Assembly (NCBI RefSeq): GCF_029870285.1
Contig: NZ_JACSYA010000023.1
Coordinates: 54,029-118,028 of the forward strand
Reading direction: 5' to 3'
DNA length: 64,000 nt
From: Delftia sp. PS-11
Lineage (GTDB): Bacteria > Pseudomonadota > Gammaproteobacteria > Burkholderiales > Burkholderiaceae_C
The notes under the pieces are model-generated. The model had not been told where the DNA came from and ran no database searches. It saw only the letters and a list, made by a program, of their open reading frames with translations. The translations under genes and the position numbers were made by a program. How positions within the stretch are numbered: position 1 is the stretch's first letter; each line of letters opens with the position of its first letter. Below are positions 55,194 through 62,856 of this stretch, piece after piece.

Positions 55194-57188
55194 TCACATG
55201 CGCCATGTCAGGCGCAGGCCGAATTCGCGCGGCGGGCTGTAGACCACGACCTGTCCGTTGAGGTAGCCCACGGCGTCATGGCGCCGGTCTGCCGCGTTGC
55301 GCAGGTAGGCAGCGATTTCCCAGGGCCCCTCGGCGTAGCCTGCCGACAGATGGAGCAGTCCGTAGCCGGGGCGGCGGTAGCTGTTGGCGGCATCCAGGTA
55401 GGCTTTGCCCGTGCCCTGCACGGCAGCCTGGGCCCACCAGCCCCGGGGGGCGTCGTAGCGCAGCGCCACATGCAGGTTCAGGTCTGGCACGAAGGGGTTG
55501 CGGTGGCCGTCATAGACGGCGGCGCCGTCGCGGAACGCGCCAAAGCGCGTGCGGTTCAGGCCCAGCGCTGCCTGCAACTGCCAGCCGCTGCCCAACACAT
55601 AGTCCAGTTCGAAGTCCGCGCCTGTGGAGCGCGCCCGCGCCGCGTTGGTGATGTAGACCACGCCCGGCAGGCCCATCTGCTGCACCTGCATGTCGCGCAC
55701 CTGCTGGGTGTAGAGCGAGGCCGCGTAGCGCAGGCGCTGGCCCGCCAGCCGGCCCTTGGCGCCGATCTCCCAGGCGCGCACGGTCTCGGGCCCGTAGGGC
55801 GCATGGCCCATGGCGGGGGAGAACACGTTGAAGCCCCCTGCGCGGTAGCCTTCGCTGAGGCTGGCGTAGACCTGGGCCTGGGGCGACCACTGGTACTGCA
55901 GCGACAGCTTGGGGCTGAAGCGTGTCCAGTCGTCGCTGTGGGCCGCCGCGCCCATGGGCGCGAGCTTGACGCGGTTGCGCTCGATGCGCCCTCCGGCGGC
56001 CAGCGTCCAGCGCTCGGCCAGGGGAATCGTCCAGTGCGTGAACAGCGCCGCCGTGCTGCCTTGGAGAGCGGCTGTGGGCCGCATCAGCGCGGCGGGCAGC
56101 CTCTGCTCGTAGCGCAGGTCGTGATCGTCGCGGTCCAGGTACAGACCCGCCAGCCAGCGGGCACCGCCCAGGGCCTGCGATTCACCTTCCAGGCGCAGCT
56201 CCTGCGAGGTCGTGGCCAGGCGGTAGTCTCGGCCCACGTGCAGCAGGTCAGCCGGCTGGAAATCCGTGTCCTGCAGCACGCGGTCGTCAAAGACATTGCG
56301 CGCGGTGATGGAGCGCAGCTTCAATCCCGAGGCGAAGCGGTGCGATACGTCGAGCGACAGCGTCTGCCCGCGCGAGCGGTTCCAACTGGATGTGCCCGAG
56401 TTCACCGTGGCGCGCGGCGCGCTGATGCTGCCCCATTGTGCGGCGCCATCGTCCCAGCGCTGCTGCGCGTAGCGCAGCGTGGCTTCGGTCTCGGCCGTGG
56501 GTGTCCAGCGCAGCGCCAGGCGGGCGCTTGCGCGCTCGCGGCTGTCCACACGCTCGCCCGTGCCCTGCTCGCGTATGAAACCGTCCTGCGCACGCCATTC
56601 GCCCGACAGGCCCAGATACCACTGACCCGGCACCAGGGCACGGCCCAGTTCGAAGCTGCCCGCACGCTGGCCCTGGTTGCCTGCCTCTGCGCTGGCCGAT
56701 GCATAGGGCGCTTCGCCGGGCTGGCGCGTGGTGATGCTGACCACGCCCGCCTCGGCATTGCGGCCGTACAGCGTGGACTGCGGGCCGCGCAGCACCTCCA
56801 CCCGGTCCACGCCCTGCAGGTTGTGCTCAAAGCCCTGGGCCATCAGCGTGGGCACGCCATCGACCAGCAGCAGCGTGGAGGATGAAAACGACACGAAGTT
56901 GGCCGTCAGCCCGCGCATCACGGGCGGCTGCACGCCCGATTGGCCAAATGCCTGGAAGCCGAAGCCCGGCACCTGGGCGGACAGGGCATCGAGCCCGCGC
57001 ACGCCGGCCGACTCCAGTGCCGTGCCGTCGAAGACGGAGACGCTGGCGGGCACGGCGTCCAGGCTCTCGGCCTGCTTGTTCACGGAAACCGTGATCACGG
57101 GCAGGGCGGCGTCGGGCGTCTGGCTCTGGGCCGCCGCTGCCAGCGGTGCCAGGGCCAGCACCGCTGGCCAGCGAAGGGGGAATGGCAT
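55194..57188 (-). CDS. TonB-dependent siderophore receptor
   Basis: The 664-aa outer-membrane receptor has a signal peptide, a TonB-box-like PVITVSV, a plug domain (VEVLRGPQSTLYGRNAEAGV with SITTR) and a beta-barrel ending in the aromatic C-terminal strand (REFGLRLTWRM; the last residue is Met rather than Phe). It should import a ferric siderophore and is of the pyochelin/yersiniabactin/pesticin receptor kind by length and context. It is the first gene of the operon, divergent from the AraC regulator, with a Fur-like box 56 nt upstream. Confidence 0.93.
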   Translation of the reverse strand: MPFPLRWPAVLALAPLAAAAQSQTPDAALPVITVSVNKQAESLDAVPASVSVFDGTALESAGVRGLDALSAQVPGFGFQAFGQSGVQPPVMRGLTANFVSFSSSTLLLVDGVPTLMAQGFEHNLQGVDRVEVLRGPQSTLYGRNAEAGVVSITTRQPGEAPYASASAEAGNQGQRAGSFELGRALVPGQWYLGLSGEWRAQDGFIREQGTGERVDSRERASARLALRWTPTAETEATLRYAQQRWDDGAAQWGSISAPRATVNSGTSSWNRSRGQTLSLDVSHRFASGLKLRSITARNVFDDRVLQDTDFQPADLLHVGRDYRLATTSQELRLEGESQALGGARWLAGLYLDRDDHDLRYEQRLPAALMRPTAALQGSTAALFTHWTIPLAERWTLAAGGRIERNRVKLAPMGAAAHSDDWTRFSPKLSLQYQWSPQAQVYASLSEGYRAGGFNVFSPAMGHAPYGPETVRAWEIGAKGRLAGQRLRYAASLYTQQVRDMQVQQMGLPGVVYITNAARARSTGADFELDYVLGSGWQLQAALGLNRTRFGAFRDGAAVYDGHRNPFVPDLNLHVALRYDAPRGWWAQAAVQGTGKAYLDAANSYRRPGYGLLHLSAGYAEGPWEIAAYLRNAADRRHDAVGYLNGQVVVYSPPREFGLRLTWRM

Positions 57189-57243
57189 GATGTTCTCGTC
57201 CTCTCCAAATGGGCATCTCGTCGGCTTTTGATGCTAGATTGGA

Positions 57244-57258
57244 TGAGAATGGGTATCA
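57244..57258. promoter_or_regulatory. Candidate Fur box
   Basis: TGAGAAT-G-GGTATCA is a 7-1-7 inverted repeat matching 11 of 14 arm bases of the Fur consensus (TGATAAT-N-ATTATCA). It lies in an AT-rich patch between the divergent receptor and AraC genes. Confidence 0.65.
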
Positions 57259-57318
57259 TTTGAAAATCTATGCGCACCGGAACATTTCGTATGCGAAGCG
57301 CGTACCCGGCCTCTGTCC

Positions 57319-58266
57319 ATGTCTGTCCGCATCCTGTCCTCGCTGGCCCTGCCACAGCCCTGCGCTCCGGGCTGGACGCGCCACGCGCTGCCTGCCGAGC
57401 TGGGCGAATGCGCTTGCGAGCGCTTTACGCTGGGCGACGGCATCGTGCTGGCGCGCTCGCACTACCGCCCGCTGCGCGACCTGGTGGAAGAAAGCGTGCA
57501 TGCCGACGGCTCGGACCAGGGCCGAACCCTGGTCATCACGCTGGGACTGGCAGGGGAGTCGGGGTTTGTCGCCCGCAGCGGGGCAGCCTTGCGCTTTGGC
57601 GTGGGACAGACGACGTTGGCGGCCTTTCGGGGCAGCCGTGGCGAGCGCCGCTATGCCGCCGGCCAGAGCGTGCGCCAGTTGCGCCTGCTGCTGTCGGGGG
57701 CGGCGCTGGACCGCTACCTGGGGCCCGAGCTGTCGCGGCGGCTGACAGACGCCGATGGCGTGCGCGCCCTGGACCGCCGCGCCAGCCTGCCCGCCAGCCT
57801 GGCACTGGCGCGGCGACTGGTCCAGCCGCCAGGGCCTCAGCCCACCGATGCGCTGGACCGCCATATCGCCATGCTGAGCCTGGCTGCGCTGGAGCTGCGC
57901 CATCTGGCGCCTGCGCCCCAGGCTCTGCCGCCCCGCTGGTCCGACGATGAACTGGCCCGGCTGGAGCAGGCGCGCGAGCTGCTGTCCGCCCAGATGGACC
58001 GTGCGCTGACGCTGGCTTACCTGAGCGCTGCTGTGGGACTGGGCGAGCACCGGCTCAAACAGGGCTTTCGCGCCGTCTTCGGCAGCACGCCCCAGGCCAT
58101 GCTGCTGGAGCTGCGCATGCGCCGTGCCTGGGCGCTGCTGGAGAGCGGCTGCCAGGTGGCGCAGGCCGGCTGGCAGGTGGGCTATGCCCATCCTTCCAAT
58201 TTCAGCGCAGCTTTCACGCGGTTTTTCGGACGCAGCCCCAAGTCGGTGTCCGGGCGGCGGTCCTGA
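57319..58266 (+). CDS. AraC-family regulator, PchR-like
   Basis: The 315-aa regulator has an N-terminal sensing domain containing LVITLGLAGESGFVARSGAA and a C-terminal AraC double helix-turn-helix: LTLAYLSAAVGLGEHRLKQG, FRAVFGSTPQAMLLELRMRR and WQVGYAHPSNFSAAFTRFFG. The layout is that of PchR, which activates ferripyochelin uptake when the ligand is bound. It diverges from the TonB receptor gene; PchR regulators sense the intracellular siderophore. This suits a system that takes up siderophores made by other bacteria. Confidence 0.88.
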   Translation: MSVRILSSLALPQPCAPGWTRHALPAELGECACERFTLGDGIVLARSHYRPLRDLVEESVHADGSDQGRTLVITLGLAGESGFVARSGAALRFGVGQTTLAAFRGSRGERRYAAGQSVRQLRLLLSGAALDRYLGPELSRRLTDADGVRALDRRASLPASLALARRLVQPPGPQPTDALDRHIAMLSLAALELRHLAPAPQALPPRWSDDELARLEQARELLSAQMDRALTLAYLSAAVGLGEHRLKQGFRAVFGSTPQAMLLELRMRRAWALLESGCQVAQAGWQVGYAHPSNFSAAFTRFFGRSPKSVSGRRS

Positions 58267-58540
58267 TCCGCTGGCAGCGGACTGGCGCATCTATGCCATG
58301 GTGCGCGCGAGGTCGGAGGCGGGGCAGTCCGGGTGGCGCGGATGGCACCATGTCACCGAAGACGGCAAAGTCCATGCCGCCGGTGTCCGTATCAGCCGCT
58401 TTGTTGCGGCACCGCAAGCTGGCCAGTGGCGGCCCTGGCCATACCCGCTCCGGGTGGAGCATGATGGATGGCCGCTTGCCGGCCGAGGCCCGAGCCAGTG
58501 CCAGGGAAGGCGGCAAAGCGTCACAACGGGAGCCATGCCA
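58267..58540 (+). other. Structured 274-nt leader upstream of nrdJ, no gene found
   Basis: No convincing coding region lies here on either strand. CATGGTGC (58297-58304) and GCACCATG (58345-58352) can pair, and several further GC-rich self-complementary segments follow (for example around 58371-58440). Because the enzyme needs adenosylcobalamin, a cobalamin riboswitch was looked for, but the canonical GCCACTG box and AATCC/CCGCAACTG elements are not clear. It may be an RNA leader or simply promoter DNA. Confidence 0.4.
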
Positions 58541-61500
58541 ATGCATCGCGAAAACCTGGGCCGCGCACAGGATGCGGCCGAACTGCAGCCCATCAGTCTG
58601 GATGTCCTGCAGGAAAAGTACCTCAAGAACGGCGAGACCGGCGTGGGCGAACTCTACGCCCGCGTGGCCCGCGCCCTGGCCTCGGTCGAGCCTGAGGCGC
58701 GCCGCGCCGAGTTCGAGGCGCTGTTCCTGGCCAACCTGCAGGCGGGCGCCATCGGCGCCGGGCGCATCATGAGCGCGGCTGGCACCGGCCTGCAGGCCAC
58801 GCTGATCAACTGCTTTGTGCAGCCTGTGGGCGATTGCATCCAGGGCCAGGACGAGGGCGGCCATCCCGGCATTTACGAAGCCCTGCGCGAAGCCGCCGAA
58901 ACCATGCGCCGTGGCGGCGGCGTGGGCTACGACTTCTCGCGCATCCGTCCCCGGGGCGCCGAGGTCCGCGCCACGGCCTCGCTGGCCTCGGGTCCGTGCA
59001 GCTACATCAATGTCTTCGACCAGTCCTGCGCCACCGTGGAAAGTGCGGGCGCACGGCGCGGCGCCCAAATGGGCGTGCTGCGCATCGACCACCCCGACGT
59101 GCTCGAATTCATCACGGCCAAGCGCACGCCGGGCCGCTGGAACAACTTCAATGTCTCGGTCGGCGTCAGCGACGCCTTCATGCAGGCCGTGGCCGAAGAC
59201 CGGCCCTGGGACCTGGTGCACCGCGCCCGCCCCGGCACCGCGCTGCGCGAGCAGGGCGCCCGCCAGCGCGAGGACGGACTGTGGATCTACCAGACCGTGC
59301 AGGCCCGCACGCTGTGGGACACCATCATGCGCTCGGCCTACGACTTCGCCGAGCCCGGCATCCTGTTCCTGGACCCTATCAACGGCGACAACAACCTGCG
59401 CTACTGCGAGGAGATCGCGGCGACGAATCCTTGTGTTACGGCGGACACCTGGGTGCTCACGGAGTCAGGGCCAGTCCAGGTGGCAGACCTCGTCGGTAAG
59501 CCATTTGGCGCCGTGGTTGACGGCCAGGTTTACGCCACTGAAAGCGCGGGCTTCTTTGCCACCGGCCGCAAGCCGGTGCTGCGGCTGACCACACGCGAGG
59601 GCCAGACGCTGCGCCTGACCGCAGACCATCTGGTGCGGCGTGTCGCTCGCCGTACGCGCCATGCGCTGCAGGCTGAATGGACTGCGGCCGCCCAACTGAG
59701 GGCAGGGGACGAGGTACTGCTGCACAACCACCGTGCGCTTCAAGGCTGGGATGGGCACGGTACCGAGGCCGAAGGCTACCTGTTGGGCCTGCTGATAGGC
59801 GATGGAACCCTCAATGCCGACAAGGCCGTGATCAGCGTATGGGCGCCCGAGCTGCGCCAGGTCGCAGGCAACGCCAGCGGTGCGGTAGCCTATGCCGCCA
59901 CGGGCTCGGCAGGCATCATGCAGGCCGCTGAGGCTGCAGCAGCCAGCTTGCGCCACCGTGCAGATTTCCGTGGATTCCAGCGGCCAGTGACGGGATGCGC
60001 AGAGGTGCGCATGGCTAGCGCCGCATTGCGCGATCTGGCGTTTGGCATGGGGATGGAGCCAGGGCGAAAGTACATCACCAAGTCCATGGAGGCGGCCTCT
60101 TGTGCATTCTCCGCAGGACTGCTGCGCGGCCTGTTTGATGCCGATGGATCAGTCCAGGGCACACAGGACAAGGGCGTGAGCCTGCGCCTGTCCCACAGCG
60201 ATTCTGAGTTGCTGCGTACCGTGCAGCGCATGCTGCTGCGCCTGGGCATGGCGTCGACGATTGATGAGAACCGTCGGCCAGCCCAACTGCGGGCAATGCC
60301 CGACGGCAAAGGGGGCCAGCGCGACTATGCAACACAGGCACAGTATGAACTGGTCATCAGCGGCGACAACCTTGGCATCTTCGCCGACCGCATAGGCTTT
60401 GCGGACACCGGCAAGGCCGAACGGCTTGAGCAGGCACTGGCCCAGTACCGGCGCACCCCGAACCGTGAGCGCTTCACTGCCACCGTCCAGGCGCTGGAGA
60501 GCGACGGCGAGGAAATGGTCTATGACGTCACGGTGGCAGACTGCCACGCCTTTGACGCCAATGGCCTGTATGTGCACAACTGCGGCGAACAGCCGCTTCC
60601 CTCCTACGGCTGCTGTGACCTGGGCCCCATCATCCTCACCCGCTTCGTGCGCCACCCCTTCGGCTTCGCCGGCGAGCCTGCGTTCGATTTCGAGGCCTTC
60701 GAGCGTGCCGTGGCCGTGCAGGTGCGTGCGCTGGACAATGTGCTGGAGCTGACCTGGTGGCCGCTGCCCCAGCAGCGCGCGCAAAGCGATGCCAAGCGGC
60801 GCATTGGCGTGGGCTTCACCGGCATGGGCAATGCCCTGGCCATGCTGTGCCTGCGCTACGACGCACCCGAGGGCCGTACCATGGCCGCGCGCATCGCCGA
60901 GTGCATGCGCGATGCGGCCTATTGCGCCTCGGTGGACCTGGCGTGCGAAAAAGGGGCCTTCCCCGAATTCGATGCCGACGGCTATCTGGCCCCGGGCACC
61001 TTCGCCAGCCGACTGCCCGAGGCACTGCGCCAGCGCATACGCGCGCACGGCATACGCAACAGCCATCTGCTGTCCATCGCGCCCACGGGCACGGTGAGCC
61101 TGGCCTTCGCCGACAACGCCTCCAACGGCATCGAGCCGCCGTTTTCCTGGACCTACAAGCGCAAAAAGCGCACGGCCGATGGCGGCAGCACCGAATACGC
61201 GGTCGAGGACCATGCCTGGCGGCTGTACCGCGCCCTGGGCGGCGATGTGGAGCAGTTGCCCGGCTACTTCGTCAATGCGCTGCAGATGCCGGCAGCGGAC
61301 CATATCGCCATGATGCAGGCCGTGCAGCCCTTCGTGGACACAGCCATCTCCAAGACCGTCAACGTGGCCGCCGACTATCCCTACGAGGACTTCAAGGACC
61401 TGTACCGGCAGGCCTGGCGCGCGGGCCTCAAGGGCCTGGCGACCTACCGGCCCAACGCCATTCTGGGCGCTGTGCTCGAAACCCATGCGCCGCCACCGGC

Positions 61501-62176
61501 CCAGCCGGCCGCGCCTGAGCCAGCCGCACCTCAGCCGGCCGCACCTCAGCCGGCCGCACCTGAGCCTGCTGCGCAGATGGCGCTGACCCCGGTGGCCGAC
61601 CCGCTGCGCACGGTGATCGAAAGCCGCCCGCAGGGCGCGCTGGATGCCGTGGCCGAGAAGATCGAGTACTGGACCCAGCAAGGCCCCAAGCGCCTGTACC
61701 TGGTTGTCTCCTTCCTGCCCGTGGCGCTGGCCGATGGCCGCACCGTGGATCGCGCCATCGAGTTCTTCATGCCCGTGGGGCAAAGCGGCGAATCGCAGCA
61801 GTGGGTGACCTCCAGCATGCGCCTGCTGTCGCTGGCCGCGCGCGGGGGCTTCCTGGAGCGCGCACTCAGCGACATGCGCAAGGTGGCCTGGGACCGGGGG
61901 CCTGTGCGCCTGGGCACGCACCGGCGCGATGACGGCACGCAGGTGCCCATGTGGCATGACTCCGAGGTGGCGGCCATCGCCTATGCGGTGCAGAACATTC
62001 TCGCGCGGCGCGGCAGCGGCGCGGCGCCAGCGCCCCAGGCCGGCCCTGTGGCGCCAGCCACCGACCCCATGGTCATGGCTGGCCGCAAATGCGGGGAGTG
62101 CGGCGCCCATGCCGTCATCCGCAAGGACGGCTGCGAGTACTGCACGGCCTGCGGTCACTTGGGCAGCTGCGGATGA
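58541..62176 (+). CDS. nrdJ: Class II (adenosylcobalamin-dependent) ribonucleotide reductase with intein
   Basis: The 1211-aa precursor holds two extein parts of class II ribonucleotide reductase and a 383-aa intein; splicing would give about 828 residues. Extein signatures are INCFVQPVGD, RRGGGVGYDFSRIRPRGAEV, NPC-GEQPLPSYGCCDLGPI across the splice site, and APTGTVSLAFADNASNGIEP. NPCGE aligns with the N-x-C-x-E active-site triad of NrdA (N437/C439/E441), so the first C-extein residue is the predicted thiyl-radical cysteine. A proline-rich spacer and a zinc-ribbon-like end (CGECGAH...CEYCTACGHLGSCG) complete the chain. Start 58541 is preferred over ATG 58535 because GGGAG is 8 nt before it. 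The enzyme makes dNTPs without oxygen dependence. Confidence 0.94.
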   Translation: MHRENLGRAQDAAELQPISLDVLQEKYLKNGETGVGELYARVARALASVEPEARRAEFEALFLANLQAGAIGAGRIMSAAGTGLQATLINCFVQPVGDCIQGQDEGGHPGIYEALREAAETMRRGGGVGYDFSRIRPRGAEVRATASLASGPCSYINVFDQSCATVESAGARRGAQMGVLRIDHPDVLEFITAKRTPGRWNNFNVSVGVSDAFMQAVAEDRPWDLVHRARPGTALREQGARQREDGLWIYQTVQARTLWDTIMRSAYDFAEPGILFLDPINGDNNLRYCEEIAATNPCVTADTWVLTESGPVQVADLVGKPFGAVVDGQVYATESAGFFATGRKPVLRLTTREGQTLRLTADHLVRRVARRTRHALQAEWTAAAQLRAGDEVLLHNHRALQGWDGHGTEAEGYLLGLLIGDGTLNADKAVISVWAPELRQVAGNASGAVAYAATGSAGIMQAAEAAAASLRHRADFRGFQRPVTGCAEVRMASAALRDLAFGMGMEPGRKYITKSMEAASCAFSAGLLRGLFDADGSVQGTQDKGVSLRLSHSDSELLRTVQRMLLRLGMASTIDENRRPAQLRAMPDGKGGQRDYATQAQYELVISGDNLGIFADRIGFADTGKAERLEQALAQYRRTPNRERFTATVQALESDGEEMVYDVTVADCHAFDANGLYVHNCGEQPLPSYGCCDLGPIILTRFVRHPFGFAGEPAFDFEAFERAVAVQVRALDNVLELTWWPLPQQRAQSDAKRRIGVGFTGMGNALAMLCLRYDAPEGRTMAARIAECMRDAAYCASVDLACEKGAFPEFDADGYLAPGTFASRLPEALRQRIRAHGIRNSHLLSIAPTGTVSLAFADNASNGIEPPFSWTYKRKKRTADGGSTEYAVEDHAWRLYRALGGDVEQLPGYFVNALQMPAADHIAMMQAVQPFVDTAISKTVNVAADYPYEDFKDLYRQAWRAGLKGLATYRPNAILGAVLETHAPPPAQPAAPEPAAPQPAAPQPAAPEPAAQMALTPVADPLRTVIESRPQGALDAVAEKIEYWTQQGPKRLYLVVSFLPVALADGRTVDRAIEFFMPVGQSGESQQWVTSSMRLLSLAARGGFLERALSDMRKVAWDRGPVRLGTHRRDDGTQVPMWHDSEVAAIAYAVQNILARRGSGAAPAPQAGPVAPATDPMVMAGRKCGECGAHAVIRKDGCEYCTACGHLGSCG
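59432..60580 (+). other. Intein with LAGLIDADG homing endonuclease, inside nrdJ
   Basis: The 383-residue in-frame insert begins with Cys1 (block A CVTADTWVLTESGPVQVADL) and has the block B TADH motif (LRLTADHLVRRV). Its two DOD endonuclease motifs are YLLGLLIGDGTLN and LLRGLFDADGSVQ. It ends with block F YDVTVADCHAFD and block G NGLYVHN, followed by Cys+1 of the C-extein. All residues needed for splicing (Cys1, T-x-x-H, penultimate His, terminal Asn, Cys+1) are present, so it is probably active. Removal restores AATNP-CGEQPLPSYGCC. It lacks the strict third-base GC preference of the flanking extein, which suggests transfer from elsewhere. Confidence 0.95.
61502..61576 (+). repeat. Five 15-bp tandem repeats coding a Pro/Ala linker in NrdJ
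   Basis: Five units of about CAGCCGGCCGCACCT (with GAG/CAG variants) encode (Q/E)PAAP repeats. They form a flexible spacer between the reductase core and the C-terminal part. Copy number could vary between strains. Confidence 0.85.
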
Positions 62177-62274
62177 TCGGCATGCCACCCGTACACCATA
62201 ATCTGCAGTCCTTTGTGGAGGAGCGTGCACAGGTGGCAGTGGCGGTACTGCTGCAATCGCAGGAGAGGTTGTAG
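62173..62274 (+). CDS. Possible 33-residue ORF after nrdJ
   Basis: The ATG overlaps the nrdJ stop (ATGA) and the frame runs to TAG at 62272-62274, encoding MIGMPPVHHNLQSFVEERAQ and 13 more residues (VAVAVLLQSQERL). Its end contains the AGGAGAGG that serves the next gene, which suggests translational coupling. No family is recognised; it may be a short leader rather than a functional protein. Confidence 0.3.
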   Translation: MIGMPPVHHNLQSFVEERAQVAVAVLLQSQERL

Positions 62275-62276
62275 AG

Positions 62277-62387
62277 ATGGAACCAATCGAAGGTTTCCGG
62301 GTCCGCAATTACAAGGCCTTGCGCGACATCACGCTCGGCAAGCTTTCTACTGATCAAAAGGGCGATCCGCTGACACCCTTCACGGTA
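62277..62387 (+). pseudogene. 5' fragment of an AAA-family ATPase gene
   Basis: After AGGAGAGG the frame reads MEPIEGFRVRNYKALRDITL, then GKLSTDQKGDPLTPFTV. This matches the beginning of OLD/AAA_21-type ATPases (FRVxNYKALxDxxLGKL...LTxxTVxIGxNGxGKS) but stops before the Walker A motif. From about 62388 the sequence changes character, and the frame ends at a stop near 62448. The gene was broken by insertion or deletion linked to the mobile element that follows. Such ATPases often belong to defence systems, but no partner remains in the window. Confidence 0.7.
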
Positions 62388-62498
62388 TCCCATTACACAC
62401 AAGTCAAAACGTACCAGCCAGCGATAGCTTACGTGAGCGTAAGTTGTTGATTTTGCTCACTCCACGGATCGTCAGCAGCTTGCGCGCCATCGTTCCTA
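62388..62498. other. Unassigned segment between the broken ATPase and the IS630 element
   Basis: About 110 nt of lower-GC DNA. On the minus strand an open frame ends LLTIRGVSKINNLRSRKLSL, then AGTF and a stop at 62404-62406; this looks like the end of some coding region, perhaps an older transposable element, but it is not recognised. GGTATCCCATTACACAC at its left edge could be an element end. Confidence 0.3.
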
Positions 62499-62810
62499 GT
62501 GTCTCTGCACAGAGGTTTTGCCGGTATGGCGAGGCTGCAGGACGGGCAGGCAGTTGTAGTCCAAGAGCAACTCGATGCTGCGGGCAATACCCGGTTGCCG
62601 GCGTATCAGTCCATGGCGCTCCAAGGTGAGCACCATCTGGTGGACGGACGGTGCTGTGACAGCGAAAAATCGCTGCATGTCCCGCTCGGCTGGCGGGCGG
62701 CCATTGATCAGGCCATAGGCCCAGATGAATGCCAGATACTGACCTTGCGTGTCCGTGAAATCCGGGCAGGCCAAGCGTTGCTCGGACAACGCGCACGATG
62801 TTTGATCCAT
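62496..62810 (-). CDS. LexA/MarR-like winged-helix protein carried in the IS element
   Basis: The 104-aa protein has a helix-turn-helix of the LexA DNA-binding type: [40 protein letters not shown] and [20 protein letters not shown]. There is no LexA protease domain. GGAG lies 6 nt before the ATG at 62808-62810. It diverges from the transposase gene across 46 nt. Its last codons run through the left inverted repeat, and its TAG stop contains the flanking TA. Small HTH genes next to IS630 transposases recur in bacteria; a role in repressing transposase is inference. Confidence 0.75.
   Translation of the reverse strand: MDQTSCALSEQRLACPDFTDTQGQYLAFIWAYGLINGRPPAERDMQRFFAVTAPSVHQMVLTLERHGLIRRQPGIARSIELLLDYNCLPVLQPRHTGKTSVQRH
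62503..62517 (+). repeat. Left inverted repeat of the IS630 element
   Basis: CTCTGCACAGAGGTT is the exact reverse complement of 63983-63997. It contains a near-palindrome (CTCTG-CA-CAGAG). Confidence 0.8.
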
Positions 62811-62856
62811 TCTTGACTCCGGCGATCAAAGGAGGCCCCTGAAACGAGCTATCCGA

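Noticed and set aside
58124..58534. N-terminal extension of NrdJ overlapping the AraC gene
   Set aside because: The frame is open but Arg/Ala-rich without conserved character; a good ribosome site supports the start at 58541.
58267..58540. Adenosylcobalamin riboswitch upstream of nrdJ
   Set aside because: The enzyme type makes it likely, but the conserved core elements could not be read, so it is listed only as an unassigned leader.
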